Below, one piece after another: positions 1 through 10,487 of a stretch of 64,000 bases of DNA. This stretch comes from an uncultured Dorea sp. (lineage in GTDB: Bacteria; Bacillota; Clostridia; Lachnospirales; Lachnospiraceae): the NCBI GenBank assembly GCA_910578495.1, contig CAJTRE010000010.1, forward strand, positions 12,981-76,980. Reading direction: 5' to 3'. Numbering within the stretch: the first letter of the stretch is position 1; each line of letters begins with the position of its first letter. A model generated the notes under the pieces. That model was not told where the DNA came from and ran no database searches. It saw only the letters and a program-made list of their open reading frames with translations. Position numbers and translations under genes: made by a program.

Positions 1-1415
1 GTGGAAAAGACAGTATGTCCGGTACATTTGAAGATATTGATGTACCGCCGACATTAGTATCTTTTGCAGTAGATATTGCAACAGAGAAAGACATTATTAC
101 ACCGGAATTGAAGGAGGCAGGCAATAAGTTAGTATGGCTTCGCATCCCGACAGATGAATATGATGTTCCGAAATACGAGGAAGTTATGACACAGTACGGC
201 AAATTTACAGAGGATGTAAGAGCAGGCAGAATCATTTCCGCATATGCGCTTGACAGGCATGGTGTTATTCCGGCAGTGAGCAAGATGGCATTTGGAAACC
301 GTATGGGTGTGAAATTAGAGCATAATATAGATGAAAGAGATTTATTTGCTCCTGCATTCGGAGATCTTATTGCAGAAGTTCCGGCGGAAAAAGTCAGCGA
401 ACTGGGGATTACGTATACTGTGATTGGTGAAGTGACAGCAGATGCAGTATTTTCCTATGGAAATGTGGAAATTGCACTTTCCGAGGCAGAGGAAGCATGG
501 AAGGGAACTTTAGAGAAGGTATTCCCGACGAATTCCGGAGCGGCAGGACAGGATAAAGTAATCAGTAAAGGATTGTATTGCACCTCCGACATTCATATCT
601 GTACACATAAGATTGGGCGGCCGACAGTATTTATTCCGGTATTTCCAGGAACAAACTGTGAGTTTGACAGTAAGAAAGCATTCGAGAGAGCCGGAGCAAA
701 GACAATTGTAAAAGTATTTAAGAATATGAATGCTCAGGACATTCTGGATTCTGTAAATGTATTTGAGAAAGCAATCAGTGAATCACAGATTATTATGTTC
801 CCAGGTGGATTCTCGGCAGGTGACGAGCCGGATGGTTCTGCGAAATTCTTTGCGACTGCATTCCAGAATGCAAAGATGAAAGAAGCAGTAGAGAAACTTC
901 TGAATGAACGTGACGGACTGGTACTTGGCGTATGTAATGGTTTCCAGGCGCTTATCAAATTAGGCTTAGTGCCAAATGGAGAGATTGTGGGACAGAATGC
1001 GGATGCTCCGACACTTACTTACAACACTATCGGAAGACACATTTCCAAGATGGTATACACGAAAGTAGTGACGAATAAGTCTCCATGGCTTCAAAATGCA
1101 GAGCTTGGCAGAGTTTACACGAATCCGGCATCTCATGGTGAGGGACGTTTTGTGGCAAGTAAAGAGTGGATAGACAAACTTTTTACAAACGGGCAGGTGG
1201 CAACTCAGTACTGTGATCCGGAAGGAAATATCACTATGAATGAAGAGTGGAACGTAAACGGTTCTTACTATGCGATTGAGGGTATTACAAGCCCAGACGG
1301 ACGTGTATTTGGTAAGATGGCACACTCCGAGAGACGTGCAAGAAGCGTTGCGAAAAATATCTATGGTGAGCAGGATTTGAAGATTTTTGAATCCGGTGTA
1401 GAATACTTTAAATAA
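1..1415 (+). CDS. purL: Phosphoribosylformylglycinamidine synthase, C-terminal part (5' end outside window)
   Basis: This enzyme makes FGAM from FGAR, glutamine and ATP, the fourth step of purine synthesis. The reading frame is open from base 3 and begins inside the conserved GKDSMSGTF segment, so the true start lies upstream and only about 470 residues are present. The last 260 or so residues form the fused class I glutamine amidotransferase domain. The nucleophile Cys is visible in LGVCNGFQ and the His/Glu of the triad in ASHGEGRF. A fused glutaminase marks the long single-chain PurL rather than the PurS/PurQ/PurL set. The gene ends at a strong hairpin shared with the convergent gene on the other strand. 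Function is certain from the motifs. Confidence 0.96.
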   Translation, partial: GKDSMSGTFEDIDVPPTLVSFAVDIATEKDIITPELKEAGNKLVWLRIPTDEYDVPKYEEVMTQYGKFTEDVRAGRIISAYALDRHGVIPAVSKMAFGNRMGVKLEHNIDERDLFAPAFGDLIAEVPAEKVSELGITYTVIGEVTADAVFSYGNVEIALSEAEEAWKGTLEKVFPTNSGAAGQDKVISKGLYCTSDIHICTHKIGRPTVFIPVFPGTNCEFDSKKAFERAGAKTIVKVFKNMNAQDILDSVNVFEKAISESQIIMFPGGFSAGDEPDGSAKFFATAFQNAKMKEAVEKLLNERDGLVLGVCNGFQALIKLGLVPNGEIVGQNADAPTLTYNTIGRHISKMVYTKVVTNKSPWLQNAELGRVYTNPASHGEGRFVASKEWIDKLFTNGQVATQYCDPEGNITMNEEWNVNGSYYAIEGITSPDGRVFGKMAHSERRARSVAKNIYGEQDLKIFESGVEYFK

Positions 1416-1418
1416 TTA

Positions 1419-1466
1419 ATTGGGGACAGAGGAAATATAATTTTCCTCTGTCCCCAATTTCGTTTT
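1419..1466. terminator. Bidirectional terminator between purL and surface protein gene
   Basis: A perfect 17-bp inverted repeat (arms 1419-1435 and 1442-1458, loop of 6) is followed on the + strand by a T-rich run and on the - strand by an AT-rich run. It lies between two convergent genes and can serve both. Confidence 0.85.
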
Positions 1467-1503
1467 CTTATGTCTTTGATTTGATAATACATTTTTCTTT
1501 AAT

Positions 1504-4500
1504 TTATCTGCGTTTGCGGATCTTTGTAATGGCAAATGTCAATATTCCAAGGCTTCCGGCTCCAAGAGCAATCCAGAGAAGGAGAGAAGCCGGATCTCCG
1601 GTAGTTGGGTGAGAGAGGAGCTCTTTTGCTTTATCTGCAAGGCTCTTCTCCGAGTCAGCGTTATCTTCATTTTTGTTCTCTCCAGCTTCTGATGCGACGT
1701 TTGGGTTGTTCGCATTTCTGTTGGTGCCATTTGTATTCTTGTCGTTATTGTTCGGGTTGTTAGTTCCATCTGGGTTTGCCGGATCAGTGCCGGGTGTATT
1801 ACCGTTGCTTCCATCCAGATTATCTCCTTTTGCCCATGCGACTGCCATTGGTGATGTTCCGTGTATTGTGAATTCGAGAGCAGACTCTGTTTCAACGACA
1901 TCAAGTACTTCTATATCTCCGGGAGCATAGTCTCCATGCTTCTCAGTGAACATGTGGCTTGCCAGGAAGACGTTGGTGCTTTTATCTACTTCTTTCAAAG
2001 TTTCAGAGTGTTTGGCCAATGTCTTATCTGACAGGGAAACGGTTACTCCTTCCGGCGGGAAGTTTTCTGGTGTGGCGTCTACCCAGTCAGTCTCTCCGTC
2101 AGCAGAGAACTGAATCTTAATGTTAAAGTATTCCATGTTCAGGTAATTGAACGGTGCGTTGGCAGATTTCGGTGAATCCATAATCGCATTGAACAGCGCC
2201 GCTGTAATCAAATCTATTCCGTCCAGACCGGCTTTCTGGAGCGTCTTCGGAATGCTGTAAGATTTGGGAATGTCCGGGTCGATTCTCTGAATAATGTACT
2301 GTGTATGTGCTTCGCTGGTCGTCACCATAGTAAATATGGCGGCTTCTCCTTCAGCAGGTATCATGTCAGGCTCTGTAGCGAGTGCTCTGATTGTCGTAGA
2401 CTTTGTAATCAGGATTGGTTTTCCATCATACAGAATCGTATTGTCATTCCCGGGAACAGGCTCTTTGCCGTCCGTCGTATAGTATATGGCTGCGCCAGGT
2501 GTATCACAGGATATTGTGACCTCTACAGAGTGTCCCTCCAGGAAAGACTTGGAGCCTGGAGTGATTACAGGTTTGCTTACCGCAGGCTGCGGCGCGGGCG
2601 TCGGTGCGCTCTGAGCGATCTTGCCTGGAAGGGTGGTCTTTGTTTCTTTGTATCTTACGTAGCCGATATATTCTGTTCCGCTCGTACAGTTGTCTTTTTT
2701 AGGATTGTCGGAGAAATTCTTTCCGTCAAAGCTGTATTCTACTCCTGGAATATCCGGTACTGGTTTACCAAGATTAATGGTTGCTGTAAACGTAGGACTT
2801 CCTTCGTTCTGCTCAAATGTCAGGTTCGGAATATCCGGCGCTTCCTGTTCGAGCCGTTTGAAAGTTATCTCAAGCTCTCCTGAATCGCTTGGCGCAATAT
2901 TCGCACGCTCATCAGGTTTCTCAGATGACGTTTCGCCATCCGGCCATACAGCTTTTGTACGCACATAGAACGTATGCGTGCTGTCTGGCTCAATCCCCTT
3001 GAAATCAGGTGAGTCTTGCCAATCGCCATCATCAATCTTATATTCGTATTCGATCGTATGGCCAAACTGCGGTGCTGTGATGGGATTACTTACCTTTGCG
3101 GTATATTCGAAAAATTCATAGTTCTTATCAGGTGCATACATATTTTCGTCAAGCTCTGCCAGCACTGGGTTCAGGTCTTTGCTAAGAAAAGCGGTGCTAA
3201 TAACTACTTCCTTATTAACCGTTCCAAGATTAAATGTAAATTGTCCATTCTCGTCTCCTTCAAAAGTGTAATTGCCACTCTTAGCGCCGGAAAGCTTTGC
3301 GTTTACATCTGCCACATTAAAAGTGAGCTCTTTATAAGAACCTATATCTGCCTTTTCAACCATAGCTGTTAAAGCAGGAGAATCATCTGTAACGCTTAAG
3401 TCGATGGATACATCATCGTTTTGATCAATGAAATCCGCTTTGTTTATTTCAGCTTTTGTAATTTTTACGATATTTGTGCCGTCATATGTCCGATCTTCTG
3501 CCGTTACATTTTGAAATTTTATTTCCTTTTTCTTAATTTTAAACGAAGACTTGATTTCATCTTGATAGTTCCCTGTACCTTTAATAAGTATAGTAACTTC
3601 TCCGGCGTTAGTGAGGTCGGCATTCGCCTCATCCGTCTCGCCGTTACCCGTAATGTATGTTACCGTATAATCTGTGCCAAGTATAAGAGCTTTTCCGTCA
3701 TATGATAATTTGATTTCCACTTTTTTAGCCTTGTTATCATATGTAAAGGTGTCTGGTGTGTCATCAAGAATATCTTCACCATCAACTGTGATGGATACAT
3801 CGGCATTCTCGATTGAGGCTGGGCGTATAGTAAAAGTGCCGGTAGTCTTACCAGAGAAGTTGCCGGTCGAAGTCCCGGTAAATTCAATGTCATAATCTCC
3901 GGCATTTGTAAAGTCTGTTACGTCGCTGCCGTTGTATTTCATAGTGTAATCATCTTGATATCTGAAAGGAATATCTAAGCCTGTATAGGTAGCCGTTATC
4001 TCAGGTATAAGCGGCTCGCCTGTATATGTCGGGGAGTTGATTACGATTTGGAATCCCTCGCTTGTTAAGGGCCTTTGCTGGATTATAATCGGATCAAGGA
4101 CAACTGTGCGTCCTTCTTTTTCATAAGTCACGACATAACTGCCAGCATCTATGAAAGAAACTTCCTTACCGTTTTTTTCAATCTTTCTGCTCCATCCGTT
4201 CAGACTTTCTACGTCGTAATTGCCTCTCGTTTTATTTGCATAGAGAAGGTCGTTTGTCAGATCTCTGCCAGTGTATGGCATGGTGCGAAAGACCTTCTTG
4301 CCACTAGAATCTTCCAACTTAAAGTCGTCGGGTATAAGGGCAACCTTCATAGAAAGACCTTTATCTTTTAGGAGTTGGACGTCGTCTGAAGTCAGGGATA
4401 CGTTGTCCGGATTATAAATGATGGTTCCGGCGCCGGTATATAGTAATTCTCCGTTTTTGTTCTTATTACAGGAGGCGTTCCAGTCATTGCTGTCTCTGGG

Positions 4501-5391
4501 GAGAGTTAAGGAAGCGCCAAATGGTATGTCGATATTTTCCACCGTATTCTCCCAGTCTATTTTTCCAGAGTTCTTGTTTTGCAGTACAACATCGCCGTGA
4601 ACTGTAAAGTTTGTATTGGAAACATGGCTGCTGACAAGGGTGTTTAAGTTCGCTGTGTTGCCGGATATGAGTCCTTTCACAATGCTGAAATGCCCTGTAT
4701 CAGAGGTAACAGTTGCGCCCTGGATAGCCTTTCCATAGGTTGTGCTGCCAGAAGAATGTTCTGTGGAAATAATACCGCCGTTAAGGATGATCTCACCACT
4801 GGATTTGTTCGTACCAATGCCCGGGAAATTTCCACTTCCTCGACCGGTTGCTGTAATAGTACCACCGTTGATAATGATTTTTCCAATTTCATTTGTATTG
4901 TCATAAGAACCGCCGCCGATGCCGGCAGCGCCGCTGGCATCATCACCACGGTATGTGCTCGCGGTAAGTTCGTCGTCCAGGGAGCCTGCGGAAATCTCCA
5001 GTGTGGCATCTTTGGGAACTATGATACCAGGCGTGTTTTTTCCGCCTATGATTTTATTTTTGCCGCTCAGTTCCAGATGGACAGTAGCGCCGGCGCCGAT
5101 ACGGACGGCCTCTGTGTCCTGTCCGGCAGAGAAGGTTCCCTTGTCAATCGTCACACCATTAAACTTAAGGGTGTGTTCTCCGCTCACTACATAAATCTTA
5201 CTTTGTTTTCCAGTGAACGTATGGCCCGTACAGCCATTTTTACACGCAGTACCGTCATCTCCGAAACTGCTCTCTGTTATAGTGGTTGATCCGCCATTAA
5301 ACAGAGAAAAGCCACGTGCCTGTGCTGTTCCTGGTATCAATAACGATGCGGCTAATACCCCCGCCATTGTTAATAATCTTTTTTTCTTCAT
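1504..5391 (-). CDS. Large sortase-anchored surface protein with YDG/MBG-like repeats and a chitobiase C-terminal-like domain
   Basis: This is a 1295-residue exported wall protein of unknown ligand. Residues 1-26 form a signal peptide (MKKKRLLTMAG...TAQA). Residues about 30-290 are rich in GGTI-type beta repeats (for example NGGTITATG) like those of carbohydrate-binding surface proteins. Residues about 430-750 hold tandem beta domains of the MBG/YDG type (RTYDGTN near 639). A CHB_HEX_C-like domain lies near 965 (IYYTTDGKEP). A Ser/Asn/Thr-rich spacer precedes a C-terminal sorting signal: HPTTGD near 1261, a hydrophobic helix, then KIRKRR. HPTTG departs from canonical LPXTG. The start is preceded by a purine-rich ribosome site. 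The gene stands alone, convergent with purL and divergent from gdhA. The domain calls come from motif resemblance and the function is not known. Confidence 0.85.
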   Translation of the reverse strand: MKKKRLLTMAGVLAASLLIPGTAQARGFSLFNGGSTTITESSFGDDGTACKNGCTGHTFTGKQSKIYVVSGEHTLKFNGVTIDKGTFSAGQDTEAVRIGAGATVHLELSGKNKIIGGKNTPGIIVPKDATLEISAGSLDDELTASTYRGDDASGAAGIGGGSYDNTNEIGKIIINGGTITATGRGSGNFPGIGTNKSSGEIILNGGIISTEHSSGSTTYGKAIQGATVTSDTGHFSIVKGLISGNTANLNTLVSSHVSNTNFTVHGDVVLQNKNSGKIDWENTVENIDIPFGASLTLPRDSNDWNASCNKNKNGELLYTGAGTIIYNPDNVSLTSDDVQLLKDKGLSMKVALIPDDFKLEDSSGKKVFRTMPYTGRDLTNDLLYANKTRGNYDVESLNGWSRKIEKNGKEVSFIDAGSYVVTYEKEGRTVVLDPIIIQQRPLTSEGFQIVINSPTYTGEPLIPEITATYTGLDIPFRYQDDYTMKYNGSDVTDFTNAGDYDIEFTGTSTGNFSGKTTGTFTIRPASIENADVSITVDGEDILDDTPDTFTYDNKAKKVEIKLSYDGKALILGTDYTVTYITGNGETDEANADLTNAGEVTILIKGTGNYQDEIKSSFKIKKKEIKFQNVTAEDRTYDGTNIVKITKAEINKADFIDQNDDVSIDLSVTDDSPALTAMVEKADIGSYKELTFNVADVNAKLSGAKSGNYTFEGDENGQFTFNLGTVNKEVVISTAFLSKDLNPVLAELDENMYAPDKNYEFFEYTAKVSNPITAPQFGHTIEYEYKIDDGDWQDSPDFKGIEPDSTHTFYVRTKAVWPDGETSSEKPDERANIAPSDSGELEITFKRLEQEAPDIPNLTFEQNEGSPTFTATINLGKPVPDIPGVEYSFDGKNFSDNPKKDNCTSGTEYIGYVRYKETKTTLPGKIAQSAPTPAPQPAVSKPVITPGSKSFLEGHSVEVTISCDTPGAAIYYTTDGKEPVPGNDNTILYDGKPILITKSTTIRALATEPDMIPAEGEAAIFTMVTTSEAHTQYIIQRIDPDIPKSYSIPKTLQKAGLDGIDLITAALFNAIMDSPKSANAPFNYLNMEYFNIKIQFSADGETDWVDATPENFPPEGVTVSLSDKTLAKHSETLKEVDKSTNVFLASHMFTEKHGDYAPGDIEVLDVVETESALEFTIHGTSPMAVAWAKGDNLDGSNGNTPGTDPANPDGTNNPNNNDKNTNGTNRNANNPNVASEAGENKNEDNADSEKSLADKAKELLSHPTTGDPASLLLWIALGAGSLGILTFAITKIRKRR

Positions 5392-5443
5392 TATGCCACC
5401 GCTTCTTTCTATAAAAACTTTTTATTTAAATAATATAAATTTA

Positions 5444-5471
5444 AATATAATTATGTATTTATATCGTACAA
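5444..5471 (-). promoter_or_regulatory. Putative promoter of the surface protein gene
   Basis: On the minus strand, TTGTAC (5471-5466) is followed after 16 bases by TATATT (5449-5444), about 50 bases upstream of the start codon. The surroundings are very AT-rich, so chance matches are likely. Confidence 0.4.
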
Positions 5472-5563
5472 AAGTTATGAAATGTTAAGAGTATCATATG
5501 AAATATTGAAAATAGTAGGAGATTTATCTGTATTAGAAGACAAAATTTTTTTGTGAAAAAATA

Positions 5564-5592
5564 TTGTGCTATGAATAAAAATACTTTACAAT
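5564..5592 (+). promoter_or_regulatory. Putative gdhA promoter
   Basis: TTGTGC (5564-5569), a 17-base spacer and TACAAT (5587-5592) lie 44 bases before the gdhA start codon. Confidence 0.55.
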
Positions 5593-5623
5593 ATTAAAGG
5601 ATGAAAGTTAAATGCAGCATTAG

Positions 5624-6970
<1,347 letters not shown>

Positions 6971-7009
6971 CATACGTTTCCTGTGATAATGGGAGAGTGT
7001 TATAGAAGA

Positions 7010-7039
7010 GTAACAGTTCGGCTGTGGCTGAACTGTTAC
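7010..7039. repeat. Short palindrome made of the 165-bp element's terminal repeats
   Basis: GTAACAGTTC and GAACTGTTAC face each other around GGCTGTGGCT. The arms are the same as the terminal repeats of the 165-bp elements at 10488 and 42892, so this looks like a short or internally deleted member. It lies 40 bases after gdhA and is not followed by a T run, so it is not a typical terminator. Confidence 0.6.
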
Positions 7040-7058
7040 ATAAAAGATTATATGCACA

Positions 7059-7086
7059 AAAAAAGCTTGCAGATACAAGCTTTTTT
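7059..7086. terminator. Bidirectional terminator between gdhA and the tRNA pair
   Basis: Eleven-base arms AAAAAAGCTTG (7059-7069) and CAAGCTTTTTT (7076-7086) surround a 6-base loop. A T run follows on both strands. It ends gdhA on + and the tRNA-Val/tRNA-Met transcript on -. Confidence 0.85.
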
Positions 7087-7088
7087 AG

Positions 7089-7162
7089 TAGCGGGAACTG
7101 GATTTGAACCAGCGACACCACGGGTATGAACCGTGTGCTCTAGCCAACTGAGCTATCCCGCC
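7089..7162 (-). tRNA. tRNA-Met (CAT)
   Basis: This 74-base cloverleaf has an acceptor arm starting GGCGGGA, D-arm TAGCTCAG, anticodon loop TTCATAC (CAT) closed by CACGG/CCGTG, and T-arm CTGG-TTCAAAT-CCAG. The first pair is G1-U72 and CCA is not encoded. The absence of the initiator-type anticodon-stem GGG/CCC pattern points to elongator Met. An Ile2 tRNA with a modified C34 cannot be excluded by sequence alone. Confidence 0.93.
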
Positions 7163-7184
7163 ATATTAAAAATATTTAGTATTA

Positions 7185-7257
7185 TGGGACCAATAGGGCT
7201 CGAACCTATGACCCTCTGCTTGTAAGGCAGATGCTCTCCCAGCTGAGCTATGATCCC
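7185..7257 (-). tRNA. tRNA-Val (TAC)
   Basis: This 73-base cloverleaf has acceptor GGGATCA/TGGTCCC, anticodon stem TCTGC/GCAGA around CTTACAA (anticodon TAC), and discriminator A73. CCA is not encoded. It is the first gene of a two-tRNA transcript with tRNA-Met. Confidence 0.95.
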
Positions 7258-7292
7258 ATATTTTTAAGTTCGTAACCCGAACTCGCTTTGCT

Positions 7293-7322
7293 ATTATACT
7301 ATTATAAAACACCAAATGTCAA
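7293..7322 (-). promoter_or_regulatory. Promoter of the tRNA-Val/tRNA-Met transcript
   Basis: On the minus strand, consensus TTGACA (7322-7317) and TATAAT (7298-7293) are separated by 18 bases. They lie 36 bases upstream of tRNA-Val. Confidence 0.75.
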
Positions 7323-7422
7323 CACTTTTTTTGAAAAAATTCAAAAAAATTTCACCTATATACAAAAAAGCTGAAATAATATATAATACAAAGCATGTAG
7401 TGAATAAGAGGAGGACGACACG

Positions 7423-7746
7423 ATGAGCAAAAGCCGGGTGTTTTTGAGAATTATTGTAGGTGGGTATCTGGCCTACCTTGGCGGTGGATTGGTAAAAGAC
7501 GCATTCATAGATAAACCGGAGCATTATATAGGATTTATGGCGGCAGGAATTTTATTTCTGATATTTGGATTATGGTGGATGCTTCTGGGCGTCAAGATGG
7601 CGGCAAGACACGAGTATGACGATCCGGATGATTTGGATGATTCGGAGGATTACGATGATGACGATGCAGCGGATGATATGGCCGATGAGGAAAATCCCGG
7701 AATAGAAGACGGAGAATCCGAGCAGACTACCAAAGAGGAGGATTAG
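7423..7746 (+). CDS. Small membrane protein with acidic tail, unknown function
   Basis: I do not recognise a family for this 107-residue protein. Two hydrophobic segments (about residues 6-28 and 35-57, including FLIFGLWWMLLGV) are followed by a long Asp/Glu tail (DDPDDLDDSEDYDDDDAADD), so it is probably a two-helix membrane protein with a cytoplasmic acidic domain. The start follows GAGGAGGA at good spacing. It ends 3 bases before ispF and so is cotranscribed with it. The tail could bind cations or a basic partner, but that is a guess. Confidence 0.8.
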   Translation: MSKSRVFLRIIVGGYLAYLGGGLVKDAFIDKPEHYIGFMAAGILFLIFGLWWMLLGVKMAARHEYDDPDDLDDSEDYDDDDAADDMADEENPGIEDGESEQTTKEED

Positions 7747-7749
7747 TCG

Positions 7750-8304
7750 ATGCGTGTTGGAATGGGATATGATGTTCATAAATTAGTAGAAGGCAGAGAT
7801 CTTATCTTGGGCGGTGTTAATATTCCTTATGAGAAAGGACTTTTGGGACATTCGGATGCGGATGTGCTGCTTCATGCGATTATGGATGCATTATTGGGGG
7901 CGGCGGCTCTTGGCGATATTGGAAAGCATTTTCCGGATACAGATCCGGCATATAAAGGTGTTTCCAGTATGAAGCTTTTGGAATATGTAGGCGGACTGAT
8001 AGAGAAAGAACTCTATGTGATAGGAAATATAGACGCTACTATCATTGCCCAGAGACCGAAGATGGCGCCGTATATTTTGAAAATGAGAGAAAATGTTGCC
8101 GCCATGCTCCACATAGAGGTGAATCAAGTGAATATCAAGGCGACTACCGAAGAGGGACTTGGATTTACCGGAACGGGCGAGGGTATATCCTCACAGGCAA
8201 TTGCATGCCTTGAAACCATTGCAAATTATAGTTACGCAGTGGGACCGGATGAAACGAAAGGCTGTGCCGGATGCGAGGGGTGCCAGCATACAGGCGGCAG
8301 ATAG
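7750..8304 (+). CDS. ispF: 2-C-methyl-D-erythritol 2,4-cyclodiphosphate synthase
   Basis: This enzyme cyclises CDP-ME 2-phosphate to MEcPP in the non-mevalonate isoprenoid pathway, as a cytosolic trimer. The metal ligands are visible at Asp8, His10 (GYDVHKL) and His42 ([10 protein letters not shown]), and the [15 protein letters not shown] signature is near residue 136. The core ends near residue 160, as is usual. A further 25 residues form an unusual tail with three cysteines (GCAGCEGCQ). The gene is the second of a tight group between the small membrane protein and a GNAT enzyme. Function is certain for the core. The tail is unexplained. Confidence 0.95.
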   Translation: MRVGMGYDVHKLVEGRDLILGGVNIPYEKGLLGHSDADVLLHAIMDALLGAAALGDIGKHFPDTDPAYKGVSSMKLLEYVGGLIEKELYVIGNIDATIIAQRPKMAPYILKMRENVAAMLHIEVNQVNIKATTEEGLGFTGTGEGISSQAIACLETIANYSYAVGPDETKGCAGCEGCQHTGGR

Positions 8305-8329
8305 GAGCGCCGTTAGAGAGGACGAGATT

Positions 8330-9367
8330 ATGAAGATTCGTAAACTGGAACTGGAAGAACATGGAAGCACAAGACCGCTTTATGAGGAAATATTTGACGA
8401 GGACAGTCCGTCTTTTGTGGACTATTATTATACAGAGAAGACAAAGGATAATCAGATCTATGTGTTGGAGGCGGACGGAGATATCCGCTCTATGCTTCAT
8501 CTGAACCCATATCGTCTAATGGTTAATGGAAGCGAGAAGCTGGTACATTACATTGTTGCGGTGGCAACGCAGGAGGCTTACCGTCATAGAGGATATATGA
8601 AAGCGATTATTAAAAAAGCACTGAAAGATATGTATGATAACGGAGAGAGCTTTACTTTTCTTATGCCGGCGTCGGAGGCAATCTATCTCCCTCATGATTT
8701 TCGGACGGTGTATGAACAGAAGAGAAGATTTTATGTGCCGGAGTCTGAACAATGCGAAGAAGTGGTTGAGGAAGAAGCTGCTCACATACGAGACAGTGAA
8801 GTCAGCCGGGCGTCAGAGGCGGACTGTCCGGAACTGGCGGAGTTTGCGAATGAAAATCTGAGAGAACATTATCAGGTCTATGCGCTTCGAGACGTTCCTT
8901 ATTATGAGCGTCTGATCAAAGAGTATGAAAGTGACGGAGGGAAACTCTTGGTACGCCGGATAAATGGCTGTATCGCTGATTGTATGACTTATGTCCCGGA
9001 TTACAAAGAGGGAGAGGAAAAACATAAGATTATGGTGCGGATTGTGGATGTGCGCAGGATGTTGATGTCTCTTAGCCTTGAAAGTCTTACGGCAGTATGT
9101 TTTCGGATCGTAGATCCTGTCATTGAAGAAAATAATCAGTGTGTTGTACTCACCGGAACAGAATTTTCGGGAGTTATGCTGATGGAGGGAAAGCCCGGAA
9201 ACAGCGAAGGAACAATGACGGTTGCTGCACTTGCAAGTCTGATCTTTGGAGCGGAGTCTGTAGATAAAGTGTGTGAAGAAGACGGCGTAGTGATGTCGGA
9301 GCGCATGAAAAAAGAGATGATGAAGATCATCCCTCTTTCTAAAATCTATTTAAATGAAGTAGTTTAA
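8330..9367 (+). CDS. GNAT family N-acetyltransferase, Eis-like with C-terminal SCP2-type domain
   Basis: This 345-residue protein has an N-terminal GNAT fold. The acetyl-CoA-binding segment is AYRHRGYMKAI near residue 92. It continues into a second acyltransferase-like half and a C-terminal region around 270-340 with a sterol-carrier-like pattern, as in Eis/enhanced intracellular survival proteins. The substrate is unknown. The frame is open further upstream inside ispF, but the ATG at 8330 follows GAGAGGACGAG and gives a normal N terminus (MKIRKLELEEHG). It ends 4 bases from the convergent PLP-enzyme gene, and no terminator hairpin fits in that gap. Confidence 0.8.
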   Translation: MKIRKLELEEHGSTRPLYEEIFDEDSPSFVDYYYTEKTKDNQIYVLEADGDIRSMLHLNPYRLMVNGSEKLVHYIVAVATQEAYRHRGYMKAIIKKALKDMYDNGESFTFLMPASEAIYLPHDFRTVYEQKRRFYVPESEQCEEVVEEEAAHIRDSEVSRASEADCPELAEFANENLREHYQVYALRDVPYYERLIKEYESDGGKLLVRRINGCIADCMTYVPDYKEGEEKHKIMVRIVDVRRMLMSLSLESLTAVCFRIVDPVIEENNQCVVLTGTEFSGVMLMEGKPGNSEGTMTVAALASLIFGAESVDKVCEEDGVVMSERMKKEMMKIIPLSKIYLNEVV

Positions 9368-9371
9368 CCGT

Positions 9372-10460
9372 TTATATACGTGAGAGAACTTCCAGAAGAT
9401 GCGAGTTGTCTTCTGGGTTCATTATACAGAAGCGGATGTATTCACCGGCTAGTGATTCAAAGGAAGAACAATCTCGGATCATTAGTTTTTCTTTTATTGC
9501 TCGTTCGAATATATCGGAAGAAGTAACGTTTTCTTTCGTAATTTGTACTAAAATAAAATTACCGTATGCTTTGTATGGTTTATACTGCGGAAGCTCGGAT
9601 AATTTTTTGTACATTCTTTCACGCTCGGAAAGAATGAGGGTTCGGGTTTCCTTAATATATTCTTTGTCGGAGAGCATTAGTTCTCCGGCATAGGCGCCTA
9701 TCGTATTTAAGCTCCAAGGATTTTGGTGTTCCAACAGAGCCTTTAGAAATGCAGGACTGCTAGTGATTCCGTAACCAAAACGGAGTCCCGGAGCGGCAAA
9801 GAACTTGGATACGCCGCGGATCACCATGAAATTGTCATAATGTTCTGCCAGTGGGATTGCTGTAATTTCAGAAATGTCGGGGGCGAACTCGGCATAAGTC
9901 TCATCGATCATTACGAAAATATCCCGCTTTTTACATGCTTCTAAAATCTCGGTAATTTCCTTGGTGCAAAGCGCAGAAGAAGTAGGGTTGTTTGGATTAC
10001 AGATAATCACAAGATCTGTATCTTCTGAAAATGCCCGGATAAAGTCGGAGACATCCAGAACGAAATCATCGGATTCTTTTAATTGATAGTATTCTGTTGC
10101 TGCGCCGGCTAAGGAAAGTTCCCTTGCGTATTCTGAGTACGTGGGACCAAGGATCAGTGCTTTTTTGGGCATGCGCTGGGAAATCAGCAGGGAGATTAGT
10201 TCGGTAGAACCATTCCCAACGACAATATGAGCAGGATCGGCGCCGCAGTATGTGCCGATGGCAGATTTTAAGCTGGTGTAATTCCGATCAGGATATCTGC
10301 TTATTATATCAAGGTTTTCTGCCAGTTTCTTTTTGACATTCTTGGAGAGCCCAAGTGGATTCACATTGGCGCTGAAACAGACAATCTCCTCCTTGGGAAT
10401 GTGATAATACTCTTCGATTTTTTCCAGGTCGCTGCCATGAAATTCTGTTTTTTTTGTCAT
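9372..10460 (-). CDS. PLP-dependent aminotransferase/decarboxylase of the HisC/CobD type
   Basis: This 362-residue fold type I PLP enzyme shows CNPNNPTS (residues 154-161), DETYAEF (186-192) and the Schiff-base lysine Lys219 in SKFFAAPGLRFGYG. The opening FSANVNPLGLS resembles L-threonine-O-3-phosphate decarboxylase (CobD) and histidinol-phosphate aminotransferase. There are no cobalamin or histidine genes next to it, so the substrate cannot be set from context. The gene is alone on the minus strand. Its start lies 27 bases from the end of a 165-bp repeat element that may supply its promoter region. Confidence 0.82.
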   Translation of the reverse strand: MTKKTEFHGSDLEKIEEYYHIPKEEIVCFSANVNPLGLSKNVKKKLAENLDIISRYPDRNYTSLKSAIGTYCGADPAHIVVGNGSTELISLLISQRMPKKALILGPTYSEYARELSLAGAATEYYQLKESDDFVLDVSDFIRAFSEDTDLVIICNPNNPTSSALCTKEITEILEACKKRDIFVMIDETYAEFAPDISEITAIPLAEHYDNFMVIRGVSKFFAAPGLRFGYGITSSPAFLKALLEHQNPWSLNTIGAYAGELMLSDKEYIKETRTLILSERERMYKKLSELPQYKPYKAYGNFILVQITKENVTSSDIFERAIKEKLMIRDCSSFESLAGEYIRFCIMNPEDNSHLLEVLSRI

Positions 10461-10487
10461 ATCTATGCTCCTTATATGTAGAATTTG

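Noticed and set aside
8159..8329. Upstream extension of the GNAT gene inside ispF
   Set aside because: It overlaps the conserved IspF C-terminal coding region, and a good ribosome site and normal N terminus exist at 8330.
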